In this document: one piece after another, positions 37,656 through 48,310 of the stretch
How the letters are laid out: each line of letters begins with the position of its first letter
Position numbering within the stretch: the first letter of the stretch is position 1
DNA from: Brachycybe producta
Lineage: Eukaryota; Arthropoda; Diplopoda; Playtdesmida; Andrognathidae
DNA length: 64,000 nt
NCBI GenBank assembly: GCA_036925085.1
Contig: JAUPFP010000128.1
Coordinates: forward strand, 1 to 64,000
Reading direction: 5' to 3'
Position numbers and translations under genes: made by a program
The notes under the pieces: generated by a model
Database searches by the model: none
What the model saw: the letters and a program-made list of their open reading frames with translations, nothing else
What the model was told of the DNA's origin: nothing

Positions 37656-37749
37656 TTTACCACCTATGTATAAAATGCCTAGGCAATATGCAAATCCACA
37701 CTTTTTTTGCTAGTAAATATGCAAAATTCAGCAATTTAGGTCATGGACA

Positions 37750-38078
37750 AACAGAAATGTTTCAGGCAATTTTCAAAATCACTAAAATTTCAGGCAATTT
37801 GCAAAATCACTATCATTTCAGGCAATTTGCAAAATCACTAACATTTCAGGCAATTTGCAAAATCACTATCATTTCAGGCAATTTGCAAAATCACTAACAT
37901 TTCAGGCAATTTGCAAAATAACTAATGTTCTATGCAGTGCCAATTTTTTTAACTTTAAGGCAATGTGTTAAATACTCAGGCAATAGACAAAATTTAGGGC
38001 GTTTTAGGCAATGTGCAAAATTCGTAACTTATTTCAGAGAATATCTAAAATGACAACTTTTCAGGCAATTTGCAAATG
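37750..38078. repeat. AGGCAATTTGCAAAAT short tandem repeats, left arm
   Basis: Units of about 28-31 bp, TTTCAGGCAATTTGCAAAAT plus CACTA-C-A, repeat five to six times between 37,762 and 37,925, followed by degenerate ones to the main array. Their complement (TTTTGCACATTGCCTGAAAA) fills 40,140-40,760 in the right arm. Confidence 0.85.
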
Positions 38079-38082
38079 ATTT

Positions 38083-39206
38083 GCGAACCTCCGCGGGACG
38101 GATCTGCGAACCTCCGCGGGACGGATCTGCGAACCTCCGCGGGACGGATCTGCGAACCTCCGCGGGACGGATCTGCGAACCTCCGCGGGACGGATCTGCG
38201 AACCTCCGCGGGACGGATCTGCGAACCTCCGCGGGACGGATCTGCGAACCTGCGCGGGACGGATCTGCGAACCTGCGCGGGACGGATCTGCGAACCTGCG
38301 CGGGACGGATCTGCGAACCTGCGCGGGACGGATCTGCGAACCTGCGCGGGACGGATCTGCGAACCTGCGCGGGACGGATCTGCGAACCTGCGCGGGACGG
38401 ATCTGCGAACCTGCGCGGGACGGATCTGCGAACCTGCGCGGGACGGATCTGCGAACCTGCGCGGGACGGATCTGCGAACCTGCGCGGGACGGATCTGCGA
38501 ACCTGCGCGGGACGGATCTGCGAACCTGCGCGGGACGGATCTGCGAACCTGCGCGGGACGGATCTGCGAACCTGCGCGGGACGGATCTGCGAACCTGCGC
38601 GGGACGGATCTGCGAACCTGCGCGGGACGGATCTGCGAACCTGCGCGGGACGGATCTGCGAACCTGCGCGGGACGGATCTGCGAACCTGCGCGGGACGGA
38701 TCTGCGAACCTGCGCGGGACGGATCTGCGAACCTGCGCGGGACGGATCTGCGAACCTGCGCGGGACGGATCTGCGAACCTGCGCGGGACGGATCTGCGAA
38801 CCTGCGCGGGACGGATCTGCGAACCTGCGCGGGACGGATCTGCGAACCTGCGCGGGACGGATCTGCGAACCTGCGCGGGACGGATCTGCGAACCTGCGCG
38901 GGACGGATCTGCGAACCTGCGCGGGACGGATCTGCGAACCTGCGCGGGACGGATCTGCGAACCTGCGCGGGACGGATCTGCGAACCTGCGCGGGACGGAT
39001 CTGCGAACCTGCGCGGGACGGATCTGCGAACCTGCGCGGGACGGATCTGCGAACCTGCGCGGGACGGATCTGCGAACCTGCGCGGGACGGATCTGCGAAC
39101 CTGCGCGGGACGGATCTGCGAACCTGCGCGGGACGGATCTGCGAACCTGCGCGGGACGGATCTGCGAACCTGCGCGGGACGGATCTGCGAACCTGCGCGG
39201 GACGGC
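38083..39206. repeat. 23-bp GC-rich minisatellite C, left arm, about 49 copies
   Basis: The unit GCGAACCTGCGCGGGACGGA plus TCT, 23 bp, repeats with almost no change; the first seven copies have CTCCGC instead of CTGCGC. It is far richer in GC than its surroundings. All three plus-strand frames stay open, producing a phantom frame of up to 694 codons that continues into the facing array. Confidence 0.97.
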
Positions 39207-39229
39207 TTGCAAACTACAGAAAGGCTCTA

Positions 39230-40130
39230 TAAGGTTCGCAATCCGTCCCGCAAAGGTTCGCAATCCGTCCCGCAAAGGTTCGCAATCCGTCCCGCAAAGG
39301 TTCGCAATCCGTCCCGCAAAGGTTCGCAATCCGTCCCGCAAAGGTTCGCAATCCGTCCCGCAAAGGTTCGCAATCCGTCCCGCAAAGGTTCGCAATCCGT
39401 CCCGCAAAGGTTCGCAATCCGTCCCGCAAAGGTTCGCAAATCCGTCCCGCAAAGGTTCGCAAATCCGTCCCGCAAAGGTTCGCAAATCCGTCCCGCAAAG
39501 GTTCGCAAATCCGTCCCGCAAAGGTTCGCAAATCCGTCCCGCAAAGGTTCGCAAATCCGTCCCGCAAAGGTTCGCAAATCCGTCCCGCAAAGGTTCGCAA
39601 ATCCGTCCCGCAAAGGTTCGCAAATCCGTCCCGCAAAGGTTCGCAAATCCGTCCCGCAAAGGTTCGCAAATCCGTCCCGCAAAGGTTCGCATTCCGTCCC
39701 GCAAAGGTTCGCAAATCCGTCCCGCAAAGGTTCGCATATCCGACCCGCAAAGGTTCGCATATCCGACCCGCAAAGGTTCGCATTCCGACCCGCAAAGGTT
39801 CGCATTCCGACCCGCAAAGGTTCGCATTCCGACCCGCAAAGGTTCGCATTCCGACCCGCAAAGGTTCGCATTCCGACCCGCAAAGGTTCGCATTCCGACC
39901 CGCAAAGGTTCGCATTCCGACCCGCAAAGGTTCGCATTCCGACCCGCAAAGGTTCGCATTCCGACCCGCAAAGGTTCGCATTCCGACCCGCAAAGGTTCG
40001 CATTCCGACCCGCAAAGGTTCGCATTCCGACCCGCAAAGGTTCGCATTCCGACCCGCAAAGGTTCGCATTCCGACCCGCAAAGGTTCGCATTCCGACCCG
40101 CAAAGGTTCGCAAGCCGTCCCGTAAGGTTC
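39230..40130. repeat. 22-23-bp minisatellite D, right arm, inverted relative to C
   Basis: The unit AAAGGTTCGCAATCCGTCCC plus GC is the reverse complement of the left array's unit with changes. Three variant blocks follow each other: 22-bp CAATCCGTCCC (39,230-39,430), 23-bp CAAATCCGTCCC (39,430-39,735) and 22-bp CATTCCGACCC (39,775-40,110). The spacer CTTGCAAACTACAGAAAGG between C and D is the centre of the palindrome. Confidence 0.95.
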
Positions 40131-40139
40131 GCAAACAAT

Positions 40140-40760
40140 TTGCAAATTGCCTGAAAAGTTAACAATTTTGCTCATTGCCCGAAGTAAGAATTTTGCACAT
40201 TGCCTAAAACACTGAATTTTGTCTATTGTCTGAGAAATTCTGGATTTAACACATTGCCTGAAAAGTTAAAAAAAATTGGCACACTGCCTAGAAAATTAAT
40301 TATTTTGCACATTGCCTGAAAAGTTAGGAATTTTAAAGATTGCCTGGAAAGTTTGTGATTTTACACATTTTATGAAAAGTCGATAATTTTGCACATTGCC
40401 TGAAGTTAGGAATTTTGCACAATGCCTAAAACTCTGAATTTTGTCTATTGCCTGAGAAATTCTGGATTTAACACATTGCCTGAAAAGTTAAAAAAAATTG
40501 GCACACTGCCTAGAAAATTAATTATTTTGCACATTGCCTGAAAAGGTAGTCATTTTAAAGATTGCCTGGAAAGTTTGTGATTTTACACATTTTATGAAAA
40601 GTCGATAATTTTGCACATTGCCTGAAGTTAGGAATTTTGCACATTGCCTAAAACTCTGAATTTTGTCTATTGCCTGGGAAATTCCGGATTTAACACATTG
40701 CCTGATGATTAGTATGCACATGACCTAAATTGCTGAATTTTGAATATTTACTAGCAAAAG
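40140..40760. repeat. ATTGCCTGAAAAGTT tandem repeats, right arm
   Basis: Short units of about 28 bp built on TTTTGCACATTGCCTGAAAA. They are also arranged as a longer duplication of about 235 bp: the run from TTTTGTCTATTG at 40,216 recurs at 40,441 and partly at 40,661. They mirror the left-arm repeats at 37,750-38,078. Confidence 0.85.
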
Positions 40761-42369
40761 AGTGATTTTGCAGATTGCCTAGGCATTTTATACATTGGCC
40801 GTAACATACATATTTATTCATATATACACACACAGATACATATAAATAATAGTGAATATGACATCATGTTCAAAAATAGCATTTGAATGTGACACTACAT
40901 ACATCCTTGGATAGATTAGATGGCTTGATGTTTCTCTATATAGAAAATACATTATTATTCTTTTTGTAATGTCTCCCTTGTTTATAAAATGTAGGCTGTC
41001 TGTTTCCATGGCAACCTACCAACTATGTTGAGACATAGCCTCCTATCAGGAGTTATGAGAGGCTATAGTTGAGAGGAATACAATCGAAATTTTATGCTGT
41101 CTCTTCTTTTCCTTCTTGCTGTTTTCTAATTTTTAAATTTACCCATCCCACCTTTTAGCAGAAAAATGGCTCCAATTTTAAATTTGACAGTTACTATTGC
41201 ATACTATAGACTATAGTAACTCTATAGCAAATGCCTACAACTTGAAATTTGATGCCAACGGTTTTTTTCATGAACTTGAAGGTAAGTTTCTAAGGTTATA
41301 TATGAATATTTCAGCATAAAATTTTAGATATTTATAAAACCCCACCAGATCTTTTAGTTGGATTGAACAGATTTTTTTTAGCATGCATGGAAATAGAGAA
41401 AATTAAGTTTTTGTCAGCACTTAAACCCACCAAAAACAAATATGGCGGGTCAACATTTTTCAGGTAAAACATAGTTTTCATAACAAAATATAATAAGAGA
41501 ATATACATCCATTGTAGCCTCTAATGCATCCCCCACAAAAATTTACCATTTATACATAAGCTGCATATCATATTAGAGAATAACCATAACGTCCTATATA
41601 CATAATAAACGATGCGAGCACCCTCTATGAATATTTTTCAGAAATTCACCTACTTCACAACCCTCTTAAGTCACAGGTGCAGCTCTTAATTTAATCAGAA
41701 TTCTAGTAACTATAAGTCACAGATCTTCGTTTGAAAAGGAACAATTCAACCGTAGCATGAAACACTAAATATCATTGTCACCATTGAATTGATACATCCT
41801 GGAATTTAAAGCTTCTAGGACGCCAATCCTAACAAAAACATTGCACAGCATTAGCTGTGTACTCAAAACCCAACAGAGAAAACCTGCAGAAATAGTTGTG
41901 ATTTTAATACTTTTAATTCTGCAGAATTTCTCTGCTTACTGTGCATAAAATCTCATTTGAAAAGCCTAATACATGGTTTAAAACATTGACAAATGTATTA
42001 GGGAATTTCCCCTTTTGAGTTCAGTTATGTTAAGTTATTTCATTTTTTTGAGTGGGTGTTTATTTTGAGTTTGTTTAGTTTTGGAAGTGTGGGTGTATGA
42101 CTTCAGTTTGTAACGGTTATTTCATTACATTGTTTAGCTTATTGTCTGTCTGTGTCTTGCTTCAGAAAAGGTAAATTTTCTTAATTTTTGAAAATGAAAA
42201 TGGTTTAATCCTATAATTTCATTAAATGTTTTTGGATTGATTAATAACATTTTTATTTTTTCATTTAAACTTTCCATTTTTAAGTGTAGGCATTGTTTTC
42301 ACTGTGGCGAAATTAATTTGCAGGGTTAGAGTTTTGTGAAAAGGATGAGGGTATATACAGAAACATAGC

Positions 42370-43178
42370 TGCAGAAATATTCTGCAAAATTCTGCAGAGA
42401 TAGTCTGCATAACTCTGCAGAGATAGTCTGCATAACTCTGCAGAGATAGTCTGCATAACTCTGCAGAGATAGTCTGCATAACTCTGCAGAGATAGTCTGC
42501 ATAACTCTGCAGAGATAGTCTGCATAACTCTGCAGAGATAGTCTGCATAACTCTACAGAGATAGTCTGCATAACTCTACAGAGATAGTCTGCATAACTCT
42601 ACAGAGATAGTCTGCATAACTCTACAGAGATAGTCTGCATAACTCTACAGAGATAGTCTGCATAACTCTGCAGAGATAGTCTGCATAACTCTGCAGAGAT
42701 AGTCTGCATAACTCTACAGAGATAGTCTGCATAACTCTACAGAGATAGTCTGCATAACTCTACAGAGATAGTCTGCATAACTCTACAGAGATAGTCTGCA
42801 TAACTCTACAGAGATAGTCTGCATAACTCTACAGAGATAGTCTGCATAACTCTACAGAGATAGTCTGCATAACTCTACAGAGATAGTCTGCATAACTCTA
42901 CAGAGATAGTCTGCATAACTCTACAGAGATAGTCTGCATAACTCTACAGAGATAGTCTGCATAACTCTACAGAGATAGTCTGCATAACTCTACAGAGATA
43001 GTCTGCATAACTCTACAGAGATAGTCTGCATAACTCTACAGAGATAGTCTGCATAACTCTACAGAGATAGTCTGCATAACTCTACAGAGATAGTCTGCAT
43101 AACTCTACAGAGATAGTCTGCATAACTCTACAGAGATAGTCTGCATAACTCTACAGAGATAGTCTGCATAACTCTGCT
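42370..43178. repeat. 23-bp minisatellite array B, about 35 copies
   Basis: The unit GAGATAGTCTGCATAACTCT plus ACA or GCA is homologous to array A, with CATAAC in place of CAAAAC. The CTGCA form occupies both ends and a pair in the middle (42,660-42,710); the CTACA form fills the rest. Minus-strand frames stay open for the same reason as array A. Confidence 0.96.
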
Positions 43179-43339
43179 GAAAAATTCTACATAAACTACT
43201 CTGCAGAAAGATTCTGCATAATATAATCAACATAAAAATTCCTGTAGAAAGTGTTCCAATTTTAGTCAGAAGGCCTCTGCAGAAACATGTAGATAAAATT
43301 CTACAGAATCCTGATATGAAATTTCCAGGAGGGTTAATC

Positions 43340-44260
43340 GCCTGCACTGCCCTAAATCCAGCACTGCATGGCTAGAATCTAATAGTGGTAAGCATTGAAA
43401 AATATATCTGCAGCAAAGAAGTCATTAAAGAACGTCACAAAAATAAATTACAAAGCATGTGACATAAGGGTCTCTCTATTTTCACTCTTATTTATGTAAA
43501 GTTAAAACAGGGCTGAACAACACATATTTTACTGGTAAAACCGAAGAATGTGTTTCGTACACACAAACCAGTTAATTATATTTAAATAATAAGTGCATAA
43601 ATAGAAAAAGATTATAAAAAAAATATAACGAGAAAGTATGTAATAAATAAGCAGTCAGAGATCTGAGTAAATAAAAAAAATATGAAACAACATTTACTTG
43701 AAACCACGCTGAATTATAGATGAGCCGAATCCCTCGAAGTGAAGAGCGCGAAGAAACTTGAGACAGACAAAGAGACGAGTGTGTGAGTTTGCCTCCTATA
43801 ATTCATTTTGTGTACCCTTCAATATAGTCAGCCGTTTGATTCATCGTCTTTATAACAAGGTGATTAATTTGATCTCAGCTGACAGGTACAATCACACAAT
43901 CGAGTGTAACCTTTTCTAGTTTGACATTCGACACTCTTTGAAATGATTTTCCATATAAATGACAATTATGATATTGGATTGGACGTTGCAAGAACGTGTG
44001 TATCCCTTTAATCTGTCACAACGGATAAAATCAGACTGAAAGTCAATTGGATATAGCAATGTTTTGCCATCTGTTCATTCAGTTTCTGCATCAGACAATG
44101 AAATTTTCTCTATTCCCCACACAAATTATAAGATGCTAACTTAACTCCTCTTAATATAATATAATCAGCCATTGGCCGATACTTCGTAATGACACGGGAC
44201 TAGGATTTGTTATTACGAAGTTCGTCACCAACCTTAACACCAACCCGAGGCCTCCGAGTA
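43340..44260. other. Non-coding stretch after the transposon nest
   Basis: AT-rich sequence; no gene, no obvious repeat. A short inverted pair CTTCGTAATGACACG/TTATTACGAAGTTCG lies at 44,188-44,224. Confidence 0.5.
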
Positions 44261-44266
44261 CTCAAC

Positions 44267-44619
44267 GTGTTGACTTGTGAACGGAAAATCCCTACACTAA
44301 CTCACTCACGGAGTGATTCCAATGCCGTCCTGAGCCGCGCTCCAACGATGATGGAATGACATCCTCTTCTGTTGCTCATCCATAAACGAAACCTGCTTGG
44401 GAGGGTATTTGGGAAAGGTAAAGGAAAGTAAAAAGCAAAACCAGTGGGAACAAAAACTTGTAACGAGACTGTCCGTTAGAAGTCCTTGCTCGGGCATGTC
44501 AGTTGTGTGGGGCCTACACTTAACTCGTGTTTTCTTGTGTTTCCTACACAAATAAACCGCACACGATGGCTCTTAAGAGAGCTTGGCCAGTAAAGCTAAA
44601 TCCGTTCACAAGTCAACAC
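44267..44619. mobile_element. MITE-like element with perfect 19-bp terminal inverted repeats
   Basis: GTGTTGACTTGTGAACGGA at 44,267-44,285 is mirrored exactly by TCCGTTCACAAGTCAACAC at 44,601-44,619. The 353-bp element has an 81-codon minus frame with no known motif. No clear target duplication was found. Confidence 0.55.
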
Positions 44620-45615
44620 CACTGTGGAGTAGCCACCCTCAAAACTCTTTGTCCGTTTACCAAGTCACCCCTCGACGACCCATGATGACAAAAAGCATCG
44701 CTCTCCAGCAACACTGCAAAGAAATTTACAACTGTACAACAGAAAAAAAAAGGCAACCAAAAAGTTTAAACGTTTCGAGCTTCGAAAAACATTCATTTGT
44801 AATCCTAATTTGCATTTTTCAACATGTACATGCAAATTACGTTATCATAACCCCTATTATATGCTACAAATGAATGTTGAACAAAAAGAGTTCAATAGAA
44901 ACCAGATCTCTGACTGAAAAAAAACCTTAATAACAAGTAAATAGAAACGAAATTGTTTTGCTGACCGTGTCATCTGGCGACGTCTTTGAGTAGGCATTTA
45001 AATTAATAGAGTTCGCACAGTTTTAACACAAATGAAACCATTGAAATTTAAACTAAATCGCGATTAACAGGAGGATCAGCTGAGTTCATCGCCATTTTGC
45101 ATTGGGTTTGCTGCAGTCCAATCAAATGTCCTTCAGTTCAATCAAACTTCCTTCAAGTACAGCACACATCTAGAAGAAGAAACAAAAACGGACGTACTTC
45201 ATTAAATATCATTCAAAAGATATTTCAACTTTGAATAGTTTTTTTTTCTTTCTTTAAAATTCATTTCGCTGCTTTCATTTTACAATTTGAAACATCAGCA
45301 ACCTTAATGAGTTGAGCAGTACACTAGAAGTTACGCCTGAGCAAGGACGGTAGAAAAAGAAAAGATTGCTCAATCACGTCTGACCTCTTGTTACAGTGAT
45401 TACGTGATATTGTATTGTGACGTAGCCGTGAGTCCTTTTCATACTACTGTATACATATGATTGGACCTACAGTGTATACTGAAATTATGGGCTTCCCTAC
45501 CCGACGGTTTTATGAATAGCTTGATTTTCAAACTTTTGATTATTATTATTTTTTATCATTATTATTTACTCGCTTTTATGTATTACTTGCTTTTATTTAA
45601 CTTCATAATTTGTTT
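44620..45615. other. Unassigned stretch
   Basis: No gene or family recognised; open frames are short and without motifs. Confidence 0.4.
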
Positions 45616-45617
45616 GT

Positions 45618-45691
45618 TTGATTGAACCCATGACCAAGTTCACCAACATAACCATGGGCTGAGACTCTCACCACTACACCAGCAACACAAG
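45618..45691 (-). repeat. tRNA-derived (SINE-like) sequence, copy 1
   Basis: On the minus strand a GGTGTAGTGGTGAGAGTCTC segment resembles a Pol III A box, and ATGGGTTCAATC a B box at tRNA-like spacing. A related copy lies at 61,105-61,175, and both are preceded (plus strand, right side) by AACACAAGA-GGG and a T-rich tract with TCGTTTTT/ACGAGTTTTT. The arms do not pair well enough for a functional tRNA, so a SINE relic is preferred. Confidence 0.45.
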
Positions 45692-45721
45692 AGGGGAACA
45701 CATCTCGTTTTTTTAGAATTT

Positions 45722-45906
45722 GCAGAGCGCATGCGCATTACCATCTTATTGTTTTATATAGGAAAACGATCGTAGATGCACGCTAGCAGTAGTAGCTGCA
45801 GTACCATCTATTGTTTCCATTGGTGATCAATAGATGGCGCTGCTAACGCAAATCTGCAACCACTTTCCTATATAAACGATAAGATGGCAATACGCATGCG
45901 CTCTGC
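45722..45906. mobile_element. 185-bp palindromic MITE-like element
   Basis: The left end GCAGAGCGCATGCGCATTAC and right end, complemented, GCAGAGCGCATGCGTATTGC continue as inverted repeats for about 44 bp (through CATCTTAT and ATATAGGAAA). A second inverted pair, CCATCTATTG/CAATAGATGG, lies inside. No coding potential. Confidence 0.8.
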
Positions 45907-45909
45907 TAA

Positions 45910-47170
45910 TACTAATGGGCTAACGCTAGTTTTTTTCTACCTGTTTAGATCTTTTTCTATTTTTCCAAAACAAAATTAAAAGAAACTAGAATTTCTTTTA
46001 GAAACTGGAAAGGTAGCTTAATTACAATTTTCATATTTCAAAATTAATTTTTTTATAGACAAAAAATATACCCTTAAGTGATCATGCTACCTTTCTACTT
46101 TTTAAAACACATTCAAATTTCTCTCCATTTTGCATCTGAAAGACAGAATAAAACCATCTTAAATGAACAATAGCATTAAGGATGTTATAAGAGCCAAGTA
46201 TGAATAATATGCAAACAAATTTCTGCTCAAAGATCAAAAACGTGCACACAGATTTTCAATAATGTAATTAGTAATAGCAATTATTTACTTTGAGAAGTAC
46301 AACACCTTTTTCGAATAATATCAATTATAACACACAATTTAAGATTTATCATGCATTCAGTTGCATTTCAATGTGAAAGGTACGTTCTGCTATAATTAAC
46401 CGAATCTAAACAACAGTGTAGTATGTTGTATGTTGATTCAAGTCACAAGTGTTTTGGAGGATATTTATTTAACGTTGTCAACAAAACTATTTTTGTTGAC
46501 ATCAATATGGAATAATTAGGATAGATTTGAATACTGTTTATGCAAGCATACATGATAAATAGATCCCTGCAAATAATAAAATAACCATTTGCATGCTATT
46601 TCATTTACAAAAAAAACCAACAGCTCGGACCGTATCCACGAAACGAACTTCTCAGTTTGGGTATGAACAACTACTTCAGGTTATCACTAATATTAGTCAA
46701 TAACGTTAAATCATAGGTAGGCTGACCATATTTCTTTGAGACAAAAACGGGACATTGGGATGGTAGTATGGTATATAGATCGGTGGTGGCGGGCAAGGGT
46801 AAATACGAGCAGCGGCGGCGGCAACGACGACTAAAGGCATCTAAGAAAAAACCCACCGTTGATGCTGATCAATGCTAGGCAGCTAGGGTTGCACATATCG
46901 AACAAATATATCGATATATTCAGTGAACAATGCGACTCCATGGTTACTCTCGTTATACAAATTACTGGTATCCTAGATATAGATATGCGATTATATTTAA
47001 CTACTTTATTCAAATACTTCATTATAAATGACATTTTGCGTGAATTTGCCTTGACCGCTTGCATTTTTTTTATAAGCATTTAACTATTGTTTGAGTTCTT
47101 GGATCAGGAGAGCACAACATAAAGTTGACCAAGAGAAAAAACCGGTTCATTTCAATTTAAATAAATTCCG
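45910..47170. other. Intergenic stretch with a degenerate palindromic element near 45,950-46,160
   Basis: The piece with CTGGAAAGGTAGCTTAATTAC and, further on, GTGATCATGCTACCTTTCTA, CACATTCAAATTT and GCATCTGAAAGACAG is related to the palindromic sequence at 63,230-63,550. The rest shows no gene; the overlapping 61-82-codon frames at 46,671-47,083 lie on both strands and have no motif. Confidence 0.45.
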
Positions 47171-47582
47171 ACGTTATACCCAGACAAAGCTCAATCTATA
47201 TAAAATATAAAATTGGTGCGGCGGTCACGACCCCGCGAGCCCTAAACCATCTTCATGCAAAATTGCAAAATATGCAAATGAATGTCCTGGGTTATGGACA
47301 CAGTGCAGCATAGAGCAAGCAGTACAGAGCACGGGTTTTCGTATCTAGTAGCCCACGTTTCAATGCAGATCTGCATATTGGAACGCAGGCCTTCTCAGTG
47401 AATCAACATACGCATCTGCATTAAAATGTACTAAATACAAAAACCTGTGCTGCTTTGCCCAATGCTTGACTATGTGGAAGTCTATGTCTCTGCGTCTCAG
47501 TGTGTGCTAGAGGCTAACCGTCTTAATTGTGTTAATGAAATTTTTCAACTAAGGATATTTATTAGATACATCCAAAATTGCG

Positions 47583-47877
47583 ATGTTGGAATTCAAAGCG
47601 TTTACAGTCCTGTTTCTCATTGGCTTCATCAGCCTATTCATAGAAAGTGTAGTAAATCAAGATGAGGGTAATAATCGATTATAATTTATATCTTTAATGA
47701 CAGTGAGTGATCTATATTTAACGAAATAATTATGTGCTTCTTTCAGGATGCAAGGATACTTATAATTCAGCAACATATGAATGCGAGAAAAACTGTAAAG
47801 ATGAAGGTTTCTCGTTTGGATGCTTGAACTTTACGGATTTTTGTATCTGTTATACTGTCGCTAGTCTAAACCTATGA
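47583..47877 (+). CDS. Secreted six-cysteine (CSab-like) peptide, two coding exons
   Basis: Exons 47,583-47,667 and 47,747-47,877 give 71 residues. The single 79-bp intron is GT..AG and phase 1, in the same place as in the paralogues. Exon 1 is a signal peptide starting M-L-E-F-K with a hydrophobic run VLFLIGFI. Exon 2 has C-x10-C-x3-C-x8-C-x6-C-x-C with FGC at the fourth cysteine, then a short tail. Residue count gives a net acidic domain. It has a single domain, unlike the 24-kb gene. A 5' leader acceptor-like TTTTTCAACTAAG precedes the start by about 25 bp; the leader donor was not identified. ATATAAAATATAAA at 47,198 is a possible but distant TATA. The role could be host defence, venom or signalling. 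Confidence 0.8.
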
Positions 47878-47879
47878 CA

Positions 47880-48310
47880 TGATATCGACGTTTTCCCCCT
47901 ACGGTGTTTCGACAATGGAACAACACAAAGCATTCTGTTACGAAAAACATTCTTATGGATTACACCATTTTCTAACAATTAATGCCTTTTATAGATTTGC
48001 ACTATTGGACATTATTGGAATTATAATTACTGGGCATCTACTGTATTTTTTTCTTTTGATAATGTATTCATTTCACATACTACATTTGGACTCTTGTCCC
48101 TCTGCCACAGGTTTTCATGGCTAAGAGTAATTTTTCAAATTCAAATATCTAATTAAGAGCCTAGATCCACGTCCATCTTGTTGTTTTGAGCAGACGACAA
48201 CGAGACAAATGAGTGTTCTTATATAGTGTTACTAAAACTGAAAGAAATCGCCTCACAATCGCTCAATTAAAATACAGTAAAGCGCAAAATGCAATAAAAA
48301 GTATTGTTCT
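47880..48310. other. 3' region of the 47.6-kb peptide gene
   Basis: No second domain exon, no AATAAA directly after the stop. The 81-codon frame at 47,879 has no motif and is likely chance. Confidence 0.4.

Larger units (their letters stand above)
36416..41665. mobile_element. Foldback-type element, 5.25 kb giant inverted repeat, TTAA target
   Basis: The element is inserted in the copia LTR between TTAA at 36,412-36,415 and TTAA at 41,666-41,669; ends are GAGGGTT...AACCCTC. Left and right halves are inverted copies: GTTGACCGCCATGATTG (37,016) against CAACATTTTT/ATGGCGGG (41,441); TTACCTTGAAGTTCATGA (37,184) against TCATGAACTTGAAGGTAA (41,269); GGTTGCCATGGAAACAGAC (37,499) against GTCTGTTTCCATGGCAACC (41,000). 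Inside these, both arms become tandem repeats of related GCGGGACGGAT..GCGAACCT units facing each other, around a centre at about 39,215. Long inverted arms made of tandem repeats are the hallmark of foldback elements. The TTAA target recalls piggyBac-like insertion, but no transposase is present and the termini do not match the CCCT start of piggyBac. Confidence 0.85.
30864..41834 (-). mobile_element. Ty1/copia LTR retrotransposon, recently inserted but broken
   Basis: LTRs run TGTTAG...CTAACA. One is intact at 30,864-31,228 (365 bp). The other, 36,216-41,834, is interrupted by the foldback element at 36,416-41,665. Target duplications AAAAC lie at 30,859-30,863 and 41,835-41,839. On the minus strand the order is LTR, primer-binding site, Gag-protease, integrase, reverse transcriptase, RNase H, purine tract, LTR, which is the copia gene order (integrase before RT). 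The two LTRs differ at only two sites over 365 bp, so the insertion is young. It is defective: there are frame breaks near 34.87-34.93 kb and near 33.35 kb, and a solo LTR sits in the RT. Confidence 0.95.
30669..43335. mobile_element. Minisatellite-bearing element copy B, split by a copia insertion
   Basis: The left terminus CCCTCCTGGAAA at 30,669 and right terminus TTTCCAGGAGGG ending at 43,335 are inverted repeats. Similarity extends about 30 bp inward (left ATCATGCAGAATTCTG; right, complemented, TTCATATCAGGATTCTG). The outer element consists of 30,669-30,863 plus 41,840-43,335, about 1.7 kb; the intervening 11 kb is a later copia insertion with target duplication AAAAC. The body is rich in CTGCAGAA motifs and holds the 23-bp array at 42,370-43,178. 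No transposase frame is visible. The host target duplication is unclear: TT flanks both ends. Confidence 0.7.

Noticed and set aside
38061-40175. Open frames of 694 and 704 codons on opposite strands
   Set aside because: Produced by stop-free 22-23-bp GC-rich arrays in the foldback element; both strands open over the same bases.
36416-41665. Assignment to piggyBac because of the TTAA target
   Set aside because: No transposase and the GAGGGTT ends do not match the CCCT start of known piggyBac elements; left as TTAA-type foldback element.
45618-45691. Functional tRNA gene on the minus strand
   Set aside because: A- and B-box-like parts are present but acceptor and anticodon stems do not pair well; a related sequence at 61.1 kb favours a SINE relic.
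47447-47665. 72-codon frame overlapping the 47.6-kb gene
   Set aside because: Different frame from the signal-peptide exon; lacks a signal peptide and the family cysteines.
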